This document shows positions 1 through 11,709 of a DNA stretch of 64,000 nucleotides, piece after piece. The notes under the pieces were generated by a model. That model did no database searches. It saw nothing but the letters and a program-made list of their open reading frames with translations, and was not told where the DNA came from. The position numbers and the translations under genes were made by a program. The DNA comes from Endocalyx cinctus (Eukaryota > Ascomycota > Sordariomycetes > Amphisphaeriales > Apiosporaceae). The stretch spans positions 337,835 through 401,834 of the forward strand of contig BCKC01000011.1 of NCBI GenBank assembly GCA_001600455.1. Direction: 5' to 3'. Every line of letters begins with the position of its first letter. Within the stretch, counting starts at the first letter, position 1.

Positions 1-27
1 ATTTTTTTTATTTGAAGTTGGATGTGT

Positions 28-99
<72 letters not shown>

Positions 100-590
100 A
101 AAGAGGGGGATCGAGCCCTACGATTTTAGTTGGAGACAGGTACGAAAGATACTCAAGTATGTAACTCTTTGCTTATAATGCAGGCTGAGAGGGTGCGGGG
201 TCATGGTAGCAATTCTCTGCCGTATAAGTGAAAATCAATGATCATATTCCTAGTGACCGAAAGTCGCCGGTTAGGATCAAACGCCTGGCAATTACAAAAG
301 TACTTTCCTAAGTCGGATGGGCAATTTGGTCCAAATATAGACATCCATCTTGCCAAAAAAGAGGAACTCCAATCACGCAGGTTTATACGTACTTATATCG
401 GTACGAAAGCAGCATAGTTATATATTACAGCGTATGTTTTATCCTACCATGAGACGTGCCCTTCCGCTGAAACTTTTCTGAGAATTATCTTTACTCTGTC
501 CCTGTTCGTTACTCTCCCCATACTTTTTCCATTACGCTTTCCTACCCATACAAAAAAGAGGAATCATTTTTTTTCCCCTTCAATTCTATT
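1..590. other. 5' flank and promoter of the rhodopsin-like gene
   Basis: No gene seen. It starts with a long T-tract directly followed by an A-tract (described separately). The last 100 bases before the ATG at 591 are pyrimidine-rich, as is common in fungal promoters. Nothing else is recognisable. Confidence 0.5.
31..97. repeat. T38-A29 homopolymer palindrome
   Basis: Thirty-eight T (31-68) run straight into twenty-nine A (69-97), so the tract is self-complementary. Two shorter versions lie at 24106-24124 and 30007-30031. Such tracts exclude nucleosomes; slippage or assembly error in the length is possible. Confidence 0.9.
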
Positions 591-1995
591 ATGGCAGAGC
601 TTGATCCTAATGCTGCTGCTTTGGACCCTCCGGCTGGAATAGAGCAGAACCTTGACAATCCACCAAATCATAACAGTACTGTTATTGCTGTTTATGCAGT
701 AACGATCTCGATCACCTCCATATTTGTCGCTATCCGACTTTATGCGAAATTCGTATTTTTAAAGTATCCGCGAATTGAAGACTGTAGGTACCCCCTTTTC
801 TAACCAAGCGCATGTTAACTTATCTCATGATAACCTAACTTGTTTTTTGTTAATAGATTTTCTAATTCCAACATTTGTATGAACTTCAATTTACTACATC
901 GACTCAATTGCGATGATTTCTTAGAAGATGCTCAATTCGCTGACAATTATACGAAATGTATCTTTTTAGGGTATATATATTGCCCATTGCGTGTTCTGGC
1001 TTTTAATGACCGGAACCACTGGGCATTATGTTCACATGTGGAACTTCCGTGTAGCTGGGCTAGCTCCATTCTATCGTGTTAGTTATTCTCTCATCCCAAA
1101 TCATCCACACTCTAGATATCTCCGTTAACAATTTCCAAAGAATGGCTTCTACGCAACAATCTTCTACGAAGTCGTCATGTTGGCTATAAAGCCTCTTATT
1201 TTGATTGAATGGGTCCATATATTTGCTTCTGCCGGGCCACGCAACGTGTTCAATTGGATGTGTTATGTCGTGGCGACTATCAACATTCTCCTTTACCTCG
1301 CGTCCATCTTGGTAGATGCTGCGTCTTGCACCCCACGAGAATTCTGGTGGGATAAGACAATCCCCAATGGGCACTGCGCTGATACAAAGCTACTTCCAAT
1401 CATAACAGCAGTTCTTAACGTCGCAGTCGACCTGGTCATATTGGTCCTACCCCAAAGAATCATTTGGACATTGCACATGTCCACCAAGAAACGGCTGGGT
1501 GTTTCTGTTGTCTTCTTGGTGGGAATAATGTAAGTCTTGTCTCCGAGAAAGTAAAAGCTTGAGTCACCTTGAAACTAATCCGAAGCTGTGGAATGCAGCT
1601 CTGTCGCTGTGGCCATTGTACGAACCGCCCTCTCCTTTCAATACGCCAGTTCGTGGGATGTCACGTACAACTTCTCCAATGCTGGAATCTTCGGTATCAT
1701 CGAGATGACGTCCGCGATACTCGTCTTCACCGCGCCAACTATTCCAAAGCCGACAGTCTATCTAGCCAAGCAGGCCACCAGCTCTATCGAGCGCCTAATG
1801 AGGTCGAACAGCAGGGACGTGTATTACGCAGGCGGTAGCAAGAACTCGACCACAAATGCTTATCGAGAGATCAATGAGAAAGGTAATTCATTGAACCTTA
1901 TTAAGTTAAGGTCATTGAAAAATAAAAGGTCATTCAGGCCTTCTACAAAACAGGGGGATAACAACGTCGAGATGCCAGAACTAGAGGTCCTTTAG
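591..1995 (+). CDS. Rhodopsin-like (Pth11-type) integral membrane protein
   Basis: Predicted exons: 591-783, 857-876, 970-1077, 1141-1529, 1599-1995. All junctions keep frame and join membrane helices. Family: fungal seven-helix Rhodopsin domain proteins, which resemble the PTH11-like GPCR class but mostly have unknown ligands. Visible: a helix near residues 31-50, the R-I-E-D-Y end of loop 1 across intron 1, a His-Tyr-Val-His-Met-Trp stretch before the third helix, and a conserved N-W-M/C-Y helix pattern in exon 4. The tail is Ser/Lys-rich and cytoplasmic in type. The small second exon (20 nt) and intron 2 are the least certain part, because an in-frame TGA occurs if that intron is retained. 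It flanks a polyketide cluster; a role in it is only guilt by location. Confidence 0.82.
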
Positions 1996-3350
1996 TGATT
2001 TATCTTCAGATGCTGCGATTTTACAATGTTGATCCCCTCAAATTATGTGCTTTAGATCTCGGGATCTTTACACAATGAACTTTGCTTTCTTTTTTTTTTT
2101 TTTTTTTTTTTTTTTTTCCGAGACAGCGCACTATAGTTCAAGCTTTACGTAATTGATCTTTCATGTTACAAAACTTCATATCACCATCAAGTACCGAATG
2201 CCAAGTTTGAATGAAATCTTTCAGTTCATCTAACCTTCTGACATTAATATTTTTTTTTAGTATGTATGGATATGGTACAATTACCTGGGTTTCTAAGTCT
2301 CTCACGTCTCCTACCCGTCAGATGTAGTCAATGAAATGCTCCAAGGAGGTACACCTATGACTTACCATTTTTAGATTCTCTTTCATATAACCAATGCAGT
2401 TATTTATTCATAGCATTGTAATGCATGAGATTCCTTTACATAATTTCCGCTCAGATTATTGAGTAGTATTTTACATATCTATCACATATTTTATAATTGC
2501 GCATATATTACCATCTGTTGGGGGCGTGGGGGGGGGAAGAAGTAAAATTGCCACTTTGCCAAGCTAGTCGAGGCGCACCTGCTGATCTCCACACCAACAA
2601 TATAAGTAGAGATACGTAGCTTCTACAACAATAATAACAAGACAGATAAAATAACAAGCATGTTGCCCACACCTGCAGTTGGTTTTTGGTGACAACATTT
2701 TACTAGATTACCAGATGCTACCTCGCATTTTGAGGTGCATAGTTGTCTACACGATACTTATAACATCCAGCTTTATTGTTCTCTATAATCAGGGTTAGCA
2801 GGGAAGGAGTTGCATCACATTACATACCAACGTTGTAGTTAACATTCCTATTGCCATCTTCTGACTTATAGGTAAACCACACGGTATTTCAGTTTGTACA
2901 TAGTGCTAGATATTGTTGTACTGTACGTACAATGATACCTACCTAGGTACCTGGGTAGTTCGTCATAAAACCGCATGTATGATTTTTTATTAACGCCAAA
3001 GTACCGTGAACCGTATAAAACGGATTCATTGTATTACAAACGGACGGAAACACAAGACATTTGCCGTGCCGATTCTTTTAAGCCATAGAAGGAAGTACAA
3101 AGATAATTATACCAAGCCCAGGGTTATTATGCTTTGGGTGGCTGCTTGATCATAGTCTTTTGTAATTGTTGTATGCAATTATTGAACATATGCATTAGTT
3201 AGCTTTGTGCGTCATATGAGCACAAGAACCTATGTATGCACACGGACATGATTAGCATTCAGTTGATCTTGGAAAGGAAAGTTCTTATTCATTTCATAAT
3301 AATAAAAGTTCTGAGGGGACATGTTTAATTTTTCCTAAAACCTATTTACG
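1996..3350. other. Intergenic, AT-rich
   Basis: No gene seen on either strand. Contains a T-tract at about 2091-2117, a G-run at about 2519-2536 and a tract of short TACCTA/GGTACC repeats near 2936-2960. The 3' part must carry the P450 promoter, but I cannot point to a site. Confidence 0.5.
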
Positions 3351-5124
3351 ATGTCGGACTTGCTTTACGAACATAGTTGCGTTTATGGCCGCTATGGAAC
3401 AATCCAATTCTGCCCCCCCATTGTAGCGTTGAGTCTAGTTTTCACCCTCCTAAGCTTTTTCTACTTTCTACTTGAGCTCATCAAGCCAGTCGGCAAAAAG
3501 CGAGATCGATCAGGCAGGAAGGCAGTTTTACCACCAGGTCCAGCAGGAGTTCCTTTGATTGGGAGCTTATTAAATGTAGCAAGGTCAAAATACGACCATG
3601 ACAACAAGTTTGTAAGTTACAAATTCCTAATTACTGTGGTATTGTAAAAACCTCTTGCAAAATTTAACATTCGTTGCTTGCTTATGTATAGTATCATGCT
3701 CTCACTGGTTACGGAGAGATGGCGACTGTTCATCTAGGTCAGAAGACATTCGTGTACTTGAACTCCCATCGTGTGATATCCGAAATCATAGTGAAGCGAG
3801 CTGTGGCTACAAATACGCGCTTACCTATGCCTGTTGCTAGCGGTATCGTCAGCCGGGGGAAACGTTCGCTGCTTCAGTCGCAGGAATCCTGGGCTGAGCC
3901 GAGGCGGTTGATGCATGCGTTACTAAATGGATCGGCACTGAACCAGTATAAGGCCTGGCAAGAACTCGAGAGTATACAGATGCTGGTCGAATATGTGCTT
4001 GATCCGCAACGCTGGTACCGGCATCACTTCCGGTACTCTACCAGTATGACACATAGGATCGCACTCGGTGAACGACAGCCCATATTTACTAAGGACATGT
4101 TACATTTAGATGAGGTCGTTACTTACTTTCTTGATAGCCTTGGTTCAAGCATCGTTGATTGGTTCCCCATCCTCGACAAACTGCCAATACCCCTGCAACT
4201 TTGGCGGCGTCGGTGGCAGAGACTAGGCAACTGGAATCACGAAGTGTATAAGTCCTGGTGGGACAAAGCCCGGTCAAAAATCGATGAAGGTACCGCACCG
4301 CCTTCATTTGCGCGCGATATTTTGTTGCATCCGGAGTCCAAGCTGGATGATGATGATTCCATGTATATAGCCATGCAATTACTGGAGGCAGGCAGCAATA
4401 CGACAAACGACGCCCTAAACACCCTAATCTTAGCTTCCATGGAACACCCAGAGGCATTTTGTACTGCAAGAGCTGAGATAGATTCGATATGCGGCGTTGG
4501 CGACGGCGCGCGGCTGCCTACACTTGAGGACGAGTCGAGTCTTCCGTATATATGTGCTATGACCAAGGAGGTTCTACGGTGGCGACCCTTGATCAAGCAA
4601 ATGGTTGAACACGCCTCAGACCGCGACATTGACTTTGAAGGATACCATTTTCCTGCGGGCATCGGATTTGTCATCAACATTGTTTCAGTCAGCAGAGAGG
4701 TAGACGACGAAGGCGAGCCAGATGCTTTCAGACCGGAAAGGTGGATCGATGGTCATGAAATGAACATTACACACGGTCTTTGGGCATTCGGTGGAGGTCG
4801 TCGACTATGTGTGGGCTACCGCCTTGCACAGAGGGGCCTATTTATTGCCATTTCTCGTCTGGTACAGTCAATTGATTTCAAAGCGGTATGTCATTTAATT
4901 TAAAAAATAGCACTTTGCTCGATTTATCTTACTTTAGCAAATATGTTTCTAATTGTAAGCAGGCTGGTCCATATGATCCAAGACATATTAATAAAGAAAC
5001 AACCGGAGAACCATTTCCCGTCAAAGCAACGATTCGGGGCATTGAGTACGAACGTCTTATTATTAGCGAAGCAAAGAGATACGGTGTTTTAAACGATGCG
5101 ATTAATGGAAAACATGGTATTTGA
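3351..5124 (+). CDS. Cytochrome P450 monooxygenase
   Basis: Haem-thiolate oxygenase, microsomal class. Predicted exons 3351-3611, 3692-4885, 4963-5124 give 538 residues, a normal length. An N-terminal hydrophobic segment (about residues 24-43) is followed by the Pro-rich hinge P-P-G-P. I-helix motif A-G-S-N-T-T lies near residue 317, ExxR as E-V-L-R near 373, the PERW motif near 436, and the haem loop FGGGRRLCVG with the ligand Cys460. Introns sit between whole codons. It lies 6.6 kb upstream of the HR-PKS on the same strand, so oxidation of the polyketide is the likely job, but the substrate cannot be read. The family number was not assigned. It looks intact. Confidence 0.93.
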
Positions 5125-6745
5125 TTTATAGAAATATCATTGAACATTATATTTTCCTTGCAATGACATTCACGATCCATAGCAACCACCCAGGTTTGGT
5201 TCTCCTGTCTATGGTTGAGGTTTTAGATAACATTACTACTCATTCGCTCTCTAGCGTCCCCGCTCTAATTAAGTCCTGAAAATTCTGAAAGTTTTATTAA
5301 CGAAGTATTTGGAATATGAACCGATACCCATGAAATGGATCTCCAAGCACTGGATATCTCAGATTAATAGTTGACTGGGAGGTACTACATGTAAATCACT
5401 TCCTTAGTTGCAGTCAATCAACAAAGAGGTATTGTACTATCAGCAATATTATGAACTTATCTGGAACAGAAGGAGTTTGTTTCTCTTACAGTAACAGACC
5501 TCGGTTACTATATTGTAGCTCTCTTTTCTCCATATGGGTCCCATCATAGTGTTCTATTGATGTAAGCTCCATGGTACAATTCTATCTAGAAGGTGAAAGT
5601 ACAAAAACTCTATGAATAACTTGTTTATGCCTTGTTTAATAACTGTTCGCCCATACTTCGCTTCCAGATCCACTGGCTGACTGGCTGACTGGCTGACTGG
5701 CTGACTGGCTGACTGGAAGTTCTGGAAAACATTCGTAACATTCTGCCATGCCATAGCTCCGTACAAACTACGAGGGGTTGATCACCTAACCTTTCATTGA
5801 TGCACACAATCTACACCTGTGCTGCATGTTGGTGATGTGGGTGTACGAATCAATTGTTGTACAACCCATCGTTGTAAAATAGAGAATGCACATCTAACCC
5901 TAGTGTATTGCGGATTAAATCTACTCATTGGCTAATTGGATATCAGAAGTACTTGTAAAGCCCACTCACCGCTCCTTTTATTATCAATTTCGTGTAACTT
6001 TAGGGTCGTACTGCAGTTGCATAATTGTAGGGTACTCTAGCCGTCAAAGTAGGTAGGTGGTAGATATAGGTTTAAATTAGGCTTCCATTTTCATTAATGG
6101 CCAATCATAATCAAGGGGCAATTATATAGCGGGGTTTGCTTTGGAAACTCGGGATCTGGATAGAAATCCTTCCTGGCAAGGCTCGGCCCTATCAGTGGAC
6201 ACATATGCCAAGTATATGTAGATGGTACCCGCGATATTTGGGGAATAATGATACTGACAAGGCTTAGCTAGTGGGAATGATCATGAAAACACTCATATAC
6301 GATGATAAGTTGACTTAATTTAAGATATTTGTTGTTGGTATATATTGGGGTGGGCTGATATGCATGCATAAGCGTATCGGGTGCTGGGCCGGTACACTGC
6401 AAGACCACAATATCAACAATTGTGGCAAGACCAGTACTTCTCCACCCTTAAGGGTGTGCACCTACAGGAAACGAGGTTAATTGTAACCTCCCGACAGAAT
6501 TGAGCCTAATTATGTGTGAATCCTATCCATCGAAACCAGATCCCTTCCCTTTTTGGAAAGAATAGTAGTTCATAATGATGTCTTTATTTGTCCTCGTAAG
6601 ATACAATGGATACTTAAGTGTATGACACCTCGGGATTGAATCTTGAATGAGTCAACACTTAATTGTAAGGTACAATTTAATATCATTCGAATAAGATTCA
6701 TATCGTAACACTAGCATCTGACTGTTGCATCAAACATATCTTTTT
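5125..6745. other. Intergenic between P450 and SDR
   Basis: No gene seen. Holds the 8-bp tandem repeat at 5672-5716 and a perfect 14-bp palindrome at 6443-6456 (CACCCTT/AAGGGTG). Short GTAGGTAGGT runs lie near 6050. Confidence 0.5.
5672..5716. repeat. 8-bp tandem repeat, about 5.6 copies
   Basis: Unit ACTGGCTG repeated head to tail with no mismatches over 45 bases. It is non-coding; the frames it opens on the minus strand (a Ser-Gln-Pro-Val repeat) have no support as a gene. Confidence 0.95.
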
Positions 6746-7807
6746 ATGGAGCTTAACGGTTACGCTTTTGTTACAGGTGGTGGTGAGACTCAATGTAAAT
6801 CCCAGTTAACGTGGATACTTTTCTGAGATAACATACTTTTCTTTTCTTTTTAGGAAGTGGTATTGGTAGAGCATGTTGTATCGGCTTCGCAAGAAGTGGC
6901 ACAGCCGGCATATTTATTACCGACATTAACCTTGAGGACGCAAAAAGCACTGCCGAGGAATGCAAGGCCGTTTCCAACAACTCGAACTTTCGGGCTGAGG
7001 CCATTCAAGTTGATGTAACTGTCGAAGAGTCCGTGAAAGGCGCAATGTTCCATCTATCCAAACTCTTCGGTCGAATGGATTATTGTGTCCACAGCGCGGG
7101 GGTAAGATAAATCGACTAAGCATGGATGAGCCCTGCAAGATAATTTCTGTTTTCGTGTTCATTTACATTAACTGATCCTACTTGTGTCCCCAGATCGGCG
7201 TTCAAAATGCCCGAGATATCGCCGATGTTGACATCAACGAATTTGACCGCTTCATGGATGTCAATGTCAAGGGTACATTGGTAGTGACGACCATTGCCTC
7301 CGCCATTATGCGCGCGCAAGACCCCCTGAATATTGATCTCGTATCAGATGGACGTGGTGTGACTCGTGGGGTTATCATCAACCTGGGGTCTGCTGCGTCT
7401 TATATAGCGTCGCCGCAGATCGTTCAGTACACAACATCGAAGCATGCTGTGCTAGGACTCACCAAAAATGCAGGTACGCCTAGATTCACATCTATACTTA
7501 ATAGTTATATTTATGGAACACTGATGAATACTCCTGCGGGCAACTTTTAGCCCTTGACAATGCGAAGCACAATATCAGGGTAAATTGTGTCTGTCCAAGC
7601 TGGGTTGATACACCGATGGTTCAACGTGCCATCGCGACTATTGACGGACTGGAAGCATTTATCAAGAATTCCGTGCCTATGGGTCGTCTTGCTACCGTAG
7701 AAGAAATAGTCGACATTGTTATTTTCCTTAGCAGCAACCGATCAAGTTACTTAACTGGCTGTGGGCTTCTCGTCGACGGGGGTACAACATTAACTGCGGG
7801 TATTTAA
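6746..7807 (+). CDS. Short-chain dehydrogenase/reductase (classical SDR)
   Basis: NAD(P)-dependent oxidoreductase acting on an alcohol or ketone. Exons 6746-6782, 6854-7101, 7194-7473, 7551-7807 give 273 residues, typical of classical SDRs. The first exon is only 37 nt; splicing rebuilds the cofactor motif TGGGSGIG (about residues 10-17). The third-strand motif is HSAG, where NNAG is usual. Catalytic Ser is in the NLGSAAS strand, Tyr174 and Lys178 form YTTSK, and the C-terminal C-P-S-W-V-D-T-P and LLVDGG signatures are present. It stands between the P450 and the cupin, same strand as the HR-PKS, consistent with polyketide tailoring. Substrate unknown. The ATG at 6746 is chosen because it is the only one that precedes the cofactor motif by the usual few residues. 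Confidence 0.93.
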
Positions 7808-8544
7808 GGATCCATTTTGCTAGCTCTCGCACCTTACCATGCATTATCTATCCATATGTACCCTATCAAATCCCTCAGAGGATATGCGGCGTAAAGTGAT
7901 ACACCCCTGAATCCTCTACGCTTAGCTGCAGCAACGGAACCAATTCATTGTGATATGAGAGGCATTAATGCCTAGATTCCAAGCTTCTAACCCATGTTAT
8001 GTATATCCGTGTATCATTCTTGAATGTGATTATCACCGCATTTTTCCTACCACAAGTAGAAGCTCTGCATATGTTCATGCACTTTCTATTTGCCTATAGC
8101 CGATAAATATAGTACCGCTGAAAGATTGATGTACGTTATTTACTCGTCATAGCCTACGATCAATGTTCATATGCAACGAAATTTACATCGATCAAATTGC
8201 ATCAGTGTAATTATTGGGAGCTGTCGTCTTTGCACGATAAGCTAGAACTTTATATAGGACACCCCTTTTACTACAGTCGCTCCAATAGTGCCTCATATCA
8301 TAGAGTTACATTGATAGATTGATTTTAAATGATTATCACGTTTGTCCTTGTCTCATAGTCTTGCCCTATTAATGGCGTCAAGTGAGACCTATCCAGCATC
8401 ACAACAATAAGTGACAATTGTCTTTTATTACTTCTATCTCATCGCTGGCTTGAAGACAGCATATATTCTTCTATTTCTACCTTGCGCAGATTGACCCCCT
8501 CAATTGATTCTCGTATTTTTGTATACTGAAACGACCATTCCGAC
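7808..8544. other. Intergenic between SDR and cupin
   Basis: No gene or repeat seen. The sequence is AT-rich; it must hold the SDR 3' end and the cupin promoter. Confidence 0.5.
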
Positions 8545-9231
8545 ATGGCATCAGAAATTCCAAATGCTGGCTTCGTCAAGGAAGGATTTCCAGCGCCTGG
8601 TTTACGCCTGATCCAGCGTCACGTCACTGGACACAATGATGACGGGAAGGGAGTATTCCTGTCTACAGACGTAGGAGACCATCACCGAATCATGTTTGAT
8701 GGCCGCGCCGTCTCAAACATCATATACTCAACGCAGGTGACCCCGGTAGAACTGAACGGAAACGCTGACATCCGGTTAGCGAAGGAGCACGAGGTCTGTT
8801 GAGCCTCATCAAGTCACTCAAAGCCCCTCACCGAATTCAACACTAATGTCCCTAATTGAAGTTTCTCCTTGACTAACATGAAGAGAAATCATTAGCCCCC
8901 TTTACACTACCACAATGGTAGTGTTGTTCGCATGGTGGACTTCGCACCTGGTGTCGAATCGCCTCTACACCGCGCATTATCAATTGACTATGGTATAGTC
9001 ATTGAAGGCGTATTTGAGCTTGAGCTCGACTCTGGAGAACGGCGTGTTATGCGCGAGGGAGACGTTAGCATTAACCGCGCTTGCGCTCATAAGTGGCATA
9101 ATATCACAGGTGCCGGGACGCTTCCGGGCCGCATGTTATACGTTTTGTTGGACTGCAATGACGTAGTGGTTAACGGTAAAAAACTGGAAGGGTATCTGGG
9201 TGCACTCGAGAAAGATTACGTGGGTCGTTAA
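8545..9231 (+). CDS. Cupin-domain protein (small beta-barrel enzyme candidate)
   Basis: Exons 8545-8793 and 8896-9231 give 194 residues. Intron 8794-8895 starts GTCTGT, a non-standard donor, but it joins two halves of one cupin. The core barrel is clear in exon 2: a metal-type motif region S-P-L-H-R (about residues 104-108), the strand E-G-V-F-E-L-E-L-D-S-G-E, then R-E-G-D-V and A-C-A-H-K-W-H-N with the second-motif histidines. Fungal homologues of this size occur in polyketide clusters and some catalyse isomerisation, cyclisation or decarboxylation, but many are uncharacterised; I cannot choose. It is convergent with the AYR1-like gene and upstream of the HR-PKS. Confidence 0.85.
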
Positions 9232-9798
9232 CCCACATTACGTCAACGTAGATAATAAGTATTGTTGGAATACTGGTAACTAGTAATCATACTATCGTAC
9301 GGCCCACTTAGTGTACTACGTACGCATTAGGTGGTATTACCCCTTCAGGGGTAATATCTCCTAACCGTACGAAATAACAACAATATGCAGTAGATAGATA
9401 ATGTACATTTTCCTTTTCAACAGTACGATTGTACAGAAAGCCAAGTCAACAAGTAGAGATGCAACGAATTGGGCTGCCGGACTAATTACTTAATAAGGCT
9501 GATCAATGGTACTGAGAATATTTACGAATGAAAAATTAAAACATTTCTTCGGCAATAATCAGTGTTCGAAGTAGTTAATGAAAGTCCCTATCTAGCTATC
9601 AAACGTTAGTCCGGCCAGGTTATATCGTAGCTTTTTACCCAAGCGAGTACGTCAAACAGTTTCAGGTTCTTTTAATTTATGTGCCTCTCTCAACTTTGAC
9701 AGATTGAACCAGCTCCAGAAGATTGAATCCTATTTATTTCATGTCAGATAGCTTACTTTCAAATAGGTGGAGTGCATGCGAAGATAGGAGGGGATGGT
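9232..9798. other. Intergenic between convergent cupin and AYR1-like genes
   Basis: Receives the 3' ends of two convergent genes. Contains the 53-bp hairpin at 9319-9371 and a pair of 10-bp inverted copies of GCCGGACTAA at about 9476-9485 and 9606-9615. No gene seen. Confidence 0.5.
9319..9371. repeat. Imperfect inverted repeat, 53 bp
   Basis: Arms CGTAC..TTAGG..TATTACCCC and GGGGTAATA..CCTAA..GTACG close on a TTCA loop at 9344-9347. The inner nine base pairs are perfect. It lies 88 bases past the cupin stop and 428 bases past the convergent AYR1-like stop, so a 3'-end structure or small non-autonomous element are both possible. Confidence 0.75.
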
Positions 9799-11099
9799 CT
9801 ATACCCAAATCGTACGAGGCCCAAAAAGATCACAGAATCTCACTAATGGTGTACTTTTACCGTACCAAAGCCATGCCTTTGGATGCCTCTTGAGAGTTTC
9901 AGTAACCACTCTTTCAGCGTACTTGAAACGACTCGTGGTGTCTACAATGTGAATATCAGTTACCTTGATATCGTGACAAACTAGGTTAAAGAACTTACTA
10001 GGAACCCTGTGAATGTGCTTGTTGAATTCAACGGCCAGTGTGGAGTAATAAGACCCTTTCCTAGTTTAGTATTTGAAAGCGGCGAAAGTGATATTCTAAA
10101 AGCAACAAAATACCTTCTGGCAGTTGTCTATTTACTGCTTGATCTCTTTTTAGGATATTCGTACCGATCTCTCCTGATATAACCTATATTTGGTTAATCC
10201 CTGTGAATATAGTTCTGTCAAGTAATTACATTAACACTAACAGTAATAACCTTAACGCTGAGAAAAGAAAATCAGTTGATATGTCAAATATGGGCGCAAG
10301 TTCTCAATTAACTTACTTCAATGGCTTCATTTCAACCCTCAACGTATTGGACCAATGCTGAATTGCGGCCTTGGTAGCGTTGTATGAAGCTTAAACTTAT
10401 TAATGGAGATAAATCTGAAGTTGTATCTACTTTTCTTACATCCATATATGAAGGGGACAATGCCCCCAACCGAGCCAATATTGACAACTGTCCCGGCTGC
10501 GCGAATGATCATATCATGGAGATGGTGAACCACTCTCATAGGCCCAAACACATTAACGTTGAACATCTTCTCCACCTCGGAAACGTCGGTATCGATAGCT
10601 GTCATCGTGTAACCTATGAATATATTAATACAATTCAGTGATCCCACGCTGGATTTGTGTAAGACTAACATATTCCTCTAGAAAATTATAACATAGAAAT
10701 GCGGATGGTAAGACACAGTTTAAAATCACTTTACATGAGATTCAACATGAATTATAGTCATCATGATACTCACGCATTGTTGACTAGAATATCAAGGTAT
10801 CCGCCTGTCAGCGCAGTCACATTTTGTCGTAAGTTCACGATGGATTCTTCTACTGTGACGTCTAGAAAAAGCCAAGTGATATTCGCCTTGCGAAGATGCT
10901 CGCTCGATTCGGATGGCAGAAGGGTGGCGATTGGGTGTAGCCCTCTACGATAGTATTCCTTGACTAGAGCCTCACCAATACCGCCCTGGCCACATCTGGT
11001 TTTCATTAGCGAATGGTGACAAGTAAGGACTGAGCCATTGATTCATTACCCTGTAATAAGAACAAAACGAGATCTTTTATCTGTTCCGTTGTCATCCAT
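9799..11099 (-). CDS. AYR1-like short-chain reductase (1-acyl-DHAP reductase family), nine exons
   Basis: Read on the minus strand: exons 11099-11050, 10995-10774, 10677-10670, 10613-10440, 10389-10317, 10257-10242, 10183-10114, 10055-9999, 9941-9799; total 813 nt, 270 residues. The third exon is only 8 nt and supplies Gly-Ile of the NNAGI motif. Cofactor motif TGCGQGGIG is rebuilt over intron 1; catalytic Ser is in VVNIGS and Tyr154/Lys158 in YNATK. The T-V-V-N-I-G-S and L-R-V-E signatures are those of the yeast AYR1 family, which reduces acyl-dihydroxyacetone phosphate; fungal cluster copies act on other ketones. It is divergent from the HR-PKS and shares its 610-bp upstream region, so co-regulation is plausible. 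The microexon and the 16-nt exon 6 are inferred from family alignment in my head and are the parts to verify. Confidence 0.83.
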
Positions 11100-11709
11100 T
11101 GTGCGGGGTGTTGTATCGAAGCCTGGTCAATATTATTCAAGACTCGTCGGGTAGTTTCAAGGTGGCCAGTCAGCGTTTCAATACTATAAATTCAAGGGTT
11201 TTCAACCATCATAACCCATACGTACCGACATCAGACTATGATGTAATTAATATAAAACAAAAGGAAGAGCGCAGCTCTGGTGATATAGAACTGAAAACCG
11301 GGTTAAATACTACTATATGTACATTGGGTTGTAGTGAGTAATAAACTTATCACTTGACTGGTTAATGATAGGATGACCCGAGGTGTGAAGATAATTATCG
11401 ACCTGGGTAGCTGTGCCACATGCAGGGGGGATACATAAGTACCTATGTCGATACCGAGGTACATAAGTATGTAGTGTTACTTTTTAGAACTACAATGTAG
11501 TGGGGGTAAAACTGGAATGGTGCTTACAGGTTAAATGTAAACTCCGTATCTAAATAATTAGAATTTGATACCAGATAGGCAGATAAAGAAAAAGACTAAA
11601 GAAATAGTTATTTATTGATTATAAGTAACAAGTTAGACAATCAAACCCGAACACACAAATTAATTTCAAAGGCATCGTTACATACTGTAGTCCTCCACCA
11701 CCCGCAAAG
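11100..11709. promoter_or_regulatory. Divergent promoter region, AYR1-like gene / HR-PKS
   Basis: The 610 bases separate two divergent starts (11099 minus, 11710 plus). Copies of ACATAAGTA occur twice (about 11432 and 11461) with GGTAC runs between them. No factor-binding motif can be named with confidence. Confidence 0.45.

Noticed and set aside
9476..9615. GCCGGACTAA inverted pair, with a similar CTGGCCGGACTTA near 32601, as a MITE family.
   Set aside because: Only 10 bp match; sequence between arms shows no similarity, so chance is enough.
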